A DNA stretch of 64,000 bases from Planctomycetota bacterium. GTDB taxonomy: Bacteria; Planctomycetota; B15-G4; JADJEK01. Shown here in pieces: positions 58,448 to 64,000 of the stretch (position 1 is the stretch's first letter; every line of letters begins with the position of its first letter). The stretch lies in contig JADJEK010000001.1 of NCBI GenBank assembly GCA_016709145.1, positions 1,426,001 through 1,490,000 on the forward strand, written 5' to 3'. Both the position numbers and the translations under genes were made by a program. The notes under the pieces are model-generated. The model saw nothing but the letters and a program-made list of their open reading frames with translations. It made no database searches and was not told where the DNA came from.

Positions 58448-59915
58448 GGACTCCTCCGACGACAGGGACGGTTCTCCTCGGAGTGGTGCATTCCACGTGC
58501 CACCGCGCGATCCATCTCGATTCGGAACGAACTGTCTTGACCCCGGACGAACGCGGAGCAACAGGCAACGACTTGGGTCGACCGACGCATGCGTCGGTGG
58601 TGGGACCTTCTCGGCTCGATGCGGGAGATCGCGCATCGCGGCGCGCGCGGGACTGCCACGTCGCATCGAGCAAGACGACGGCGGCCGTGCTGTCGGCGCC
58701 GCGGCGCAGCAGCTCCGCGTACGTGCGATCGTTCCACTCCGACGAGTACGCGTCGGGCGGCAGTCTCGAGGTCGGCGCGACGCCCGCGAGTTCCTTGCGG
58801 ATGCGATCGCTTTGGAACAGCTCGAAGCCCGCCTCGCGCGCGAGCGTCTCGAGCAGCGCGCTCTTCCCACTCGCGGGAGGACCGCACGCCGCGATGAAGA
58901 CGCGACCGCGCTCCTCGAGGGCGGTCGCCGCCGCCAAGCGCAGATGGCGTCGCGCGGACTGCGCCGCGTTGTCGCGATCGTTCGTCGACAGCTCGCGCTC
59001 GTGAGCCGCGATCGCCGCGACCTTCGCGCGCACCAACGCGCGGTAGCGGATCAACGGCGGCATCAGCGCGATCTGCTCGGTATCGCCGCTGGCTTCGACG
59101 TACGCACGCACGAACCGGTCCGCGAGTTCGCGATGCCCGCGGTAGCGCAGGTCCATCGCCATGAATGCGTTCTCGGTCGCGACGTCGAGGCAGCGGAACT
59201 CCGTGGAGAACTCGATGCAGTCGTAGATCGAGGGCGGGTCCGTCATGCACACGTTGCGTGCGTGGAGGTCGCCGTGGCCGTCGACGACGCGACCTTCACG
59301 CGCGCGTCGCTCGAGGACGGGCAGCAGTCGTGTCGAGTCCGATCGTTCGAGCGCGGACAGTCGCGCATGGAGCTCGATGTCGAAGACCGTGCCGACGAAC
59401 GGCTGCGTCTCGACGAAGTTCCGTCGCATCAATTCGACGAGCCGCCGCGGATCGCCGGCGGCGAGGACGCGCGGTCCACGGTCGGTGGAGCGGTGGAACG
59501 CGGCGACGCGGCGCGCGAGATCCTCGATCTCGGCCGCCGTGACCGCATCGCGCTCGAGCAAGCGGTCGAGCATGCGATCGGCCGGCAGGCGCTTCATCGA
59601 CACGGCCGCGTCGATCGTTTCGCCGTCGCCGCGGAAGTTCAGCCCGCGCGCACTTCGGTGCAACGCGACGACTCCGCGATAGACGTCGGGGCACAGGCGC
59701 CGATTGAGTCGCACTTCGTCGTCGCACGCGCGCTGGCGCGCCGCGAGCGTCGAGAAGTCGAGGAACGGCAGCTTCACCGGCTTCTTGAACTTGAGCACGT
59801 GCTCGCCGGCGATCAGCACGATCGAGATGTGCGTCTGCACGATCTCGACCGGTGCGTCGGGCGCGAGCCCTTCGAGGTCGCGCACGGCGACGGTCAATGC
59901 GTCGAGATCGAGCAT
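58191..59915 (-). CDS. Aminoglycoside-phosphotransferase-like / AAA kinase fusion with damaged C-terminus
   Basis: The ATG at 59915 lies five bases after the gluQ stop. Residues about 1-330 are an APH-like kinase fold (HVLKFKKPVKLPFLDF, catalytic VVDGHGDLHARNVCM, YDCIEFS). Residues from about 340 start a P-loop kinase-like domain with Walker A ACGPPASGKSALL and SDRIRKELAG. Recognisable sequence stops near residue 430 (VVLLDATWQSRARR, about base 58625), roughly 80 residues before the usual end of this COG0645/COG2187-type fusion. The frame then runs 144 codons of unrelated sequence, 257 bases of it inside the next gene. A 3' deletion is likely; activity is doubtful. Confidence 0.75.
   Translation of the reverse strand: MLDLDALTVAVRDLEGLAPDAPVEIVQTHISIVLIAGEHVLKFKKPVKLPFLDFSTLAARQRACDDEVRLNRRLCPDVYRGVVALHRSARGLNFRGDGETIDAAVSMKRLPADRMLDRLLERDAVTAAEIEDLARRVAAFHRSTDRGPRVLAAGDPRRLVELMRRNFVETQPFVGTVFDIELHARLSALERSDSTRLLPVLERRAREGRVVDGHGDLHARNVCMTDPPSIYDCIEFSTEFRCLDVATENAFMAMDLRYRGHRELADRFVRAYVEASGDTEQIALMPPLIRYRALVRAKVAAIAAHERELSTNDRDNAAQSARRHLRLAAATALEERGRVFIAACGPPASGKSALLETLAREAGFELFQSDRIRKELAGVAPTSRLPPDAYSSEWNDRTYAELLRRGADSTAAVVLLDATWQSRARRDARSPASSREGPTTDACVGRPKSLPVAPRSSGVKTVRSESRWIARWHVECTTPRRTVPVVGGVHVEVHRVECVRCSVDVRGGACAACRESLVAVARRRHSLARVRHSGTTRGLPRRRQDARGLVGQARGSVGIHRVRAEWLRHLRRAL
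58581..58598. terminator. Perfect 18-bp palindrome at the truncation point
   Basis: ACCGACGCATGCGTCGGT is its own reverse complement. It lies about 30 bases past the last recognisable codon of the damaged kinase gene and 134 bases before the start of the next gene. It could be the surviving terminator of the operon or a dimeric regulator site for the secreted protein gene. Confidence 0.4.
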
Positions 59916-59920
59916 GGCGT

Positions 59921-60835
59921 TCAGTCCAGGACGACGCGACTGCGGGGCAGACGGCTCCACTCGAAACGCGAGATCAGCTCTTCCACGGCCACGCGAGCAT
60001 CCGCGTCGATGCCGCAACTGCGCGCGAGGCGCGCCAGCACGCTACCCGCGTCGATGCCGGCCGCGCGCATGAGGCCGAGGTCCGCGTCGCCGTGGCGCTT
60101 GCTCAAGCGGCGCCCTTCGGCGTCGACGACGAGCGGGACGTGCGCGAAGCGCGGCGGCGTCGAGCCGAGCGCGTGATGCAGCAGGATCTGGCGCGGAGTG
60201 CTCGGCACGAGATCGTCGCCGCGCACGACCTCGGTGATGCCCATCGCGGCATCGTCGACGACGACCGCGAGTTGGTACGCGAACGTGCCGTCGAACGACC
60301 GCACGACGAAGTCGCCGCCCGTACGACTCGGATCGAGCGCGACGCGTCCGAGCACGAGGTCGTCGAACGGGACCTCACCGGGAGCCACGCGGAACCGCCA
60401 CGCCGGCCGGCGACCCGCTGCGCGCGTCGCATCGTCCGCGGTGGCGAAACGGTCGCGACACGTGCCGGGATAACTCGGACCTTCGTCGTCCGCGTGCGGA
60501 GCGCTCGCCGCCGCGGCGATCTCCTTGCGCGTGCACACGCACGGGTAGATCGCGCCGGCTTCGACGAGACGCGCGAACACCTGCTCGTACGACGCCAAGC
60601 GCGCGCTCTGGAAGATCGGACCCTCGTCCCAGGTCAAGCCGAGCCAGCGCAGATCGTCGAGGCAGCGCTCGACGTACTCGCGGCGACAGCGTGCTCGATC
60701 GATGTCCTCGATGCGCAGCACGACCGCGCCGCCGGCTTGCCGCGCGCCAAGCCAATTGATCAGGAACGTTCGGGCATTGCCGAGATGCAGCGTCCCGGTC
60801 GGCGACGGCGCCAGCCGAGTCCGCACAGCGATCAC
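59921..60835 (-). CDS. gluQ: Glutamyl-Q tRNA(Asp) synthetase
   Basis: The GTG at 60835 overlaps the proline dehydrogenase stop (GTGA) and gives 304 residues. Class I synthetase signatures are RLAPSPTGTLHLGNART (HIGH-type) near the N-terminus and RRLSKRHGD (KMSKS-type) near residue 235. The zinc-binding pattern CVC...YPGTC (about 99-130) and the absence of an anticodon-binding domain separate it from full GltX. It activates glutamate and attaches it to queuosine at position 34 of tRNA(Asp). The remaining queuosine genes are not in the window. Confidence 0.93.
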   Translation of the reverse strand: MIAVRTRLAPSPTGTLHLGNARTFLINWLGARQAGGAVVLRIEDIDRARCRREYVERCLDDLRWLGLTWDEGPIFQSARLASYEQVFARLVEAGAIYPCVCTRKEIAAAASAPHADDEGPSYPGTCRDRFATADDATRAAGRRPAWRFRVAPGEVPFDDLVLGRVALDPSRTGGDFVVRSFDGTFAYQLAVVVDDAAMGITEVVRGDDLVPSTPRQILLHHALGSTPPRFAHVPLVVDAEGRRLSKRHGDADLGLMRAAGIDAGSVLARLARSCGIDADARVAVEELISRFEWSRLPRSRVVLD

Positions 60836-61740
60836 TGCACGTTGGCCGACAACAGTGCCTTGAACACGTAGCCGGCGATCGCCGGGTTCTCGTTCAGGCG
60901 GCGCCGGCTGTAGGCGTACCAGTGCCGCCCGAACGGCACGTACACGCGCAGGCGATGACCGCCGTCGATCAACGTCTTGCGCAAGTTCGGCAGCACGCCG
61001 AGCAGCATCTGGAACTCGTACGCCTCGCGCGGCAACGCCAGCGCGTCGGCGATCCGCAGGCCTTCGTAGACGCAGGACTCGTCGTGCGTCGCGATGCCGA
61101 CGTACGCGCCGGCGCGCATCAGGACCTCGAGGATGTTCGCGTAGGACTTGCGCACGACCTCGCGATCTTGGAACGCGACGTCGGGCTTCTCTTTGTAGAT
61201 GCCCTTGCACAGGCGGATGTTCAGCGGCGCGAGCTTCAGCAGTTCGTGGGCGTCCGTGAGACTGCGGCGCAGATACGCCTGCATCACGGGTCCGATCTTC
61301 GGGAAGCGCTCGCGGAACTTGCGGAACAGGTCGAACGTGACCGTGGTCACGCTCGAATCCTCCATGTCGATGCGGACGAAGATGCCGCGCTCGTGGGCCG
61401 CGCGCAGCAACCGCTCGATGTTCTCGTGGCAGAAGCCGAGGTCGAGCTTCAAGCCGAACGCCGTGGCCTTGATCGAGATGTTGCAGTCGAGCTTCTTCGC
61501 GACGATCGCGTCGAGCACGCGCAAGTAGTCGTCGACCGTCTCGGTGCATTGCTTGCGCTCGAACACGTCTTCGCCGAGTACGTCGAGCGTCGCCATCGCG
61601 CCGGCGCGGTTCAGGTCGCTGACGACACGGATGGCATCGTCGAGCGTCTCACCGGCGATGTAGCGCGCGGAGATGCGACGAACGATGGGCTTCGGGACCA
61701 TCGGGATCGACAGCGTGACCAGGCGGTCGAGGGCACTCAT
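60832..61740 (-). CDS. Proline dehydrogenase, monofunctional
   Basis: This 302-residue PRODH barrel has AGETLDDAIRVV, the strand ATLDVLGEDVF, SIKATAFGLKLD, RIDMEDSSVT, VMQAYLRRSL, IRLCKGIYKE, GIATHDE and the C-terminal RVYVPFGRHWYAYSRRRLNE, whose Arg residues bind the proline carboxylate. It oxidises proline to pyrroline-5-carboxylate with FAD, delivering electrons to the quinone pool. The P5C dehydrogenase partner is not in the window. It overlaps gluQ by three bases at its 3' end and follows the TPR protein gene after an 80-base gap. Confidence 0.95.
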   Translation of the reverse strand: MSALDRLVTLSIPMVPKPIVRRISARYIAGETLDDAIRVVSDLNRAGAMATLDVLGEDVFERKQCTETVDDYLRVLDAIVAKKLDCNISIKATAFGLKLDLGFCHENIERLLRAAHERGIFVRIDMEDSSVTTVTFDLFRKFRERFPKIGPVMQAYLRRSLTDAHELLKLAPLNIRLCKGIYKEKPDVAFQDREVVRKSYANILEVLMRAGAYVGIATHDESCVYEGLRIADALALPREAYEFQMLLGVLPNLRKTLIDGGHRLRVYVPFGRHWYAYSRRRLNENPAIAGYVFKALLSANVQ

Positions 61741-61820
61741 GGATCGGGCGCTCCAGGGAAGCCGGGCAGGCTACCGATTGCGACGGCTCAGGCCGAGGCC
61801 CTCGATCGACCGATCGAGCA

Positions 61821-64000
61821 TCACTTGTCGTCGTGCGGGAACTCGTTTTGGGTCTCGGGTTCCAGCGGCAGCACGGCGTTCGGCTCGAGCTGGAGGAGCT
61901 TCGCTCGAACTTCCTTGTCCTTCGGGTTCTGCGTCAGCACGCGCTGCAGGATCGGGATCGCCTTCGAACCCTCTTCGGTATCGGCGAGGCACAGCCCGAA
62001 CGCGCGCAGGACGGAGAAGTCCTCGGGAGCGACTTGGAGGGCGGCTTCCAACGCCGAGAGAGCCGCGGGCAGGTCCTTGCTGCGGTGATAGGCCATGCCG
62101 AGCACGCGGTACGCCTCGGCCGTCGCGTGTCCCGCGCTGACCACGAACTCGAGGTCCTCGATCGCGGCCTCGTCGTCGAGCAGCTCGAAGTTGATGCGGC
62201 CCGAGATCAGGCGCAGGTCCTCGTCGTCCGGGTGCGCGGCCAAGGCCGGGAGCAGGACGCGATCGCACAGCTCGTAGTTCTTCTTCGCGAACGCGAACAC
62301 GATGAAGTTGAGGACGGCCTGATGCACGAACGGCACCGACGGCGCCGAGGCGATCGCCTTCGCCATCGCGTCGGCCTGCGGTTCGGTCAGACGATCGCGC
62401 TCGCTCTTGGCGTTCAGCAGCTCGACGTCGAAGTAGTCGATCACGTGTTGTGCCAGAGCGTCGAGGATCGATGCGACCGCTTCGCCGACCGCGGCTCGAT
62501 CGGTACCCGAGGTCGCGGCGCGCACGCGAGCTGCCAATGCGCGCAGGCGTGCCTCGCTCGGCAGCGTGCGTTCGAGCTTTGCCGTCGGTCGCATGAGTTC
62601 GACGATCGGGTCGAGGACCGAGTTCGCGCGTGTGCCGCCGACGTCGAGCAGCGTCGATGCCGGCAATTGCACGCGGAAGCCCGTGTCGCCGGCAGCAGGC
62701 AGGGAGCCGGCCTCGAAACCCACGAACGGTCCGGCGAAGCCGTCCGCCGTCAACCACGTGCGAATCGTCGAGAACTCTGCGGCCAGCGCGCGACCGACTG
62801 CTGCGACCTCGTCCAATCCGATCGCCTGCAGATCGAGCCAGACGAACACGGAGCCGCGCTCGGCGAGGAGTGCCTTGGCGTCTCGGAAGCGTTCGCGCGT
62901 CAGCATGCGCGCGGATTCGTCGTCGAGATTCGGCGTCGACACGAACGTGATCACGTCGAAGCGCGCGCTCTCCGCGATCAATTCGGTGAACGAAGCGTGG
63001 CGTTCGTCGCCGAACATCGTGCGGTCGAGCAACGGAATGGTCGGCACGATCGCGTAGCGACCGAAGGTCGTGGCTCCGATCGACTCGCGGTGGTGCGCCG
63101 TGACGTTGCCGACCAACAGCAACGACGTTCCGTGCGTGATCTCCGCCGGCGTGAAGATCTCTTGGGACTCGAGGCCGGCGAAGGTCGGGATGCGCGTGGT
63201 GCGGCGGTTGTGCCACTGCAGATGATGAGCGCCTTCGGCCTGAGTCATGTTGCGGACCGAGCGCAGCACGCCGTCCTCGGTGATCCGATGGCCCGCGTAG
63301 ATCTCGAGTGGCCCTTCGCGGACGAGCGCTCGCGGTTCGCCGAACAGTCGCGTCGGCCAGGCCTTGGCGCCGTCGGCGAGGGCGTGCGTCGCGCCGATCG
63401 CGCCGATGGCGGCGCCGCTGAACACCGCGGCCGCGGCCAGCGGACGGATGCGCGCACCGAGGACGTTCGTGAGCCACGCGCCCGCTGCGACCGACGCGAG
63501 GCCGGCGAGGATCTGCACGGCGCGGAACTCGGACCCGATGGGATGATCGCCGAGCCATGTTTCCTGCATCGCGCGCGCGCTCGATCCACGGATCAGCTGG
63601 ACGCGAAACATCGCACCCAGTGCGGCGATCCCGAGCAGCGCCGTGACGACGCGTGCGATCGGACCGGGGTAACGACGGAGTCGCAAGAAGGCGCCGAGCG
63701 CGATCCCGAGCAGGAGCACGACGCCGACGACTTCGTGGCTGAAGCGAAGGCCGGAGGTCTGCTGCAGCAAGAACGGTCGAGCGAGCGCTAGCGCGAAACC
63801 GATGGCGATGCCGGCGAGCGCGGGCTCGAGCAAGCGGCTGCTCCAACCGCGTTCGTCGCGCACCGATTCGTCTTTCGTCGCGCCTTCCCCGATCTGACGC
63901 GTCGCGCACAGCAACACGCTGGCAAGCACGAGCCAGTCCCCGAACGGGAACAGCGGCAGGAACAGCCAGTCTTGGGCGAGGAGTCCGAGCGCGGCACCGA
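61821..64000 (-). CDS. Membrane protein with spermidine-synthase-like domain and TPR tail, 5' end outside window
   Basis: The frame ends at 61821 and stays open through base 64000, so the start lies beyond the window. A GTG at 63929 would cut within a hydrophobic segment. The visible part begins with several membrane helices (LFLPLFPFGDWLVLASVLL, VVGVVLLLGIALGAF, VVTALLGIAALGAM). About 130 residues of a degenerate SpeE-like fold follow (TSLLLVGNVTAHH, FDVITFV, LTRERFRDAKALLAERG). A C-terminal run of TPR helices (about the last 190 residues) has GMAYHRSKDLPAALSALEAAL. The glycine-rich SAM motif is poorly kept, so aminopropyl transfer is doubtful. Confidence 0.75.
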   Translation of the reverse strand, partial: GAALGLLAQDWLFLPLFPFGDWLVLASVLLCATRQIGEGATKDESVRDERGWSSRLLEPALAGIAIGFALALARPFLLQQTSGLRFSHEVVGVVLLLGIALGAFLRLRRYPGPIARVVTALLGIAALGAMFRVQLIRGSSARAMQETWLGDHPIGSEFRAVQILAGLASVAAGAWLTNVLGARIRPLAAAAVFSGAAIGAIGATHALADGAKAWPTRLFGEPRALVREGPLEIYAGHRITEDGVLRSVRNMTQAEGAHHLQWHNRRTTRIPTFAGLESQEIFTPAEITHGTSLLLVGNVTAHHRESIGATTFGRYAIVPTIPLLDRTMFGDERHASFTELIAESARFDVITFVSTPNLDDESARMLTRERFRDAKALLAERGSVFVWLDLQAIGLDEVAAVGRALAAEFSTIRTWLTADGFAGPFVGFEAGSLPAAGDTGFRVQLPASTLLDVGGTRANSVLDPIVELMRPTAKLERTLPSEARLRALAARVRAATSGTDRAAVGEAVASILDALAQHVIDYFDVELLNAKSERDRLTEPQADAMAKAIASAPSVPFVHQAVLNFIVFAFAKKNYELCDRVLLPALAAHPDDEDLRLISGRINFELLDDEAAIEDLEFVVSAGHATAEAYRVLGMAYHRSKDLPAALSALEAALQVAPEDFSVLRAFGLCLADTEEGSKAIPILQRVLTQNPKDKEVRAKLLQLEPNAVLPLEPETQNEFPHDDK

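Noticed and set aside
61801..61818. Terminator hairpin CTCGATCG/CGATCGAG after the TPR protein gene
   Set aside because: The arms are separated by only two bases and the motif is common by chance in this GATCG-rich sequence.

Overview
The window is GC-rich bacterial chromosome with dense coding, frequent stop/start overlaps and many large secreted proteins. Several of the secreted proteins end in C-terminal domains I associate with Planctomycetota of the Poly30/Pla163 type: a Gly/Cys-rich GNGCAG module, and a GTW.P.GIP...FQ.W domain ending in a small acidic/hydrophobic tail. No rRNA, tRNA or CRISPR array was seen. The taxonomic call is inference from protein style, not from a marker gene.

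Layout. (1) 1-5841, minus strand: a housekeeping run transcribed aminotransferase, ctpA-type protease, tsaD, larB, carA, then a secreted protein cut by the window edge. (2) 6051-15000: a palindrome-bearing intergenic region, a 901-aa secreted repeat protein, a small truncated-looking secreted protein, a secreted beta-propeller-like protein, a Ser/Thr kinase whose membrane C-terminal half lies in another frame, and a secreted unknown. (3) 15069-22632: a lipoprotein zinc metallopeptidase, a trehalose cluster (otsB, a membrane-sensor/otsA fusion, and a divergent GH15 glucoamylase/trehalase) and nhaB. (4) 22718-28475: a REP-associated tyrosine transposase bracketed by its palindromes, a small secreted protein, a long transketolase and a secreted unknown. 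(5) 28525-37818: a four-gene, translationally coupled operon of SNF2-type helicase, AlbA_2/HATPase protein, type III-like DNA methyltransferase, and a type III-like restriction helicase-nuclease with a LexA/S24-like domain fused to its C-terminus. It is probably a defence system. (6) 38083-55591: a 17.5-kb array of 15 paralogous secreted beta-solenoid proteins in two families, ten of about 290 aa with RTX-like GxGxD repeats and five right-handed beta-helix proteins of about 460 aa. All but one are on the minus strand. (7) 55709-64000, minus strand: a 912-aa secreted paralog of the 901-aa protein, then (in transcription order) a spermidine-synthase-like membrane/TPR protein open to the right edge, proline dehydrogenase, GluQ, and a phosphotransferase/AAA protein with a damaged C-terminus.

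How the parts work together. The trehalose genes could make trehalose 6-phosphate, dephosphorylate it and hydrolyse the product, with synthesis tied to a membrane sensor. The methyltransferase and restriction subunit should form the modification/cleavage core of the defence operon, with the helicase and AlbA_2 protein as accessories. The beta-solenoid array looks like a locally amplified reservoir of extracellular proteins, and gene conversion within it is visible as a 266-bp identical block.
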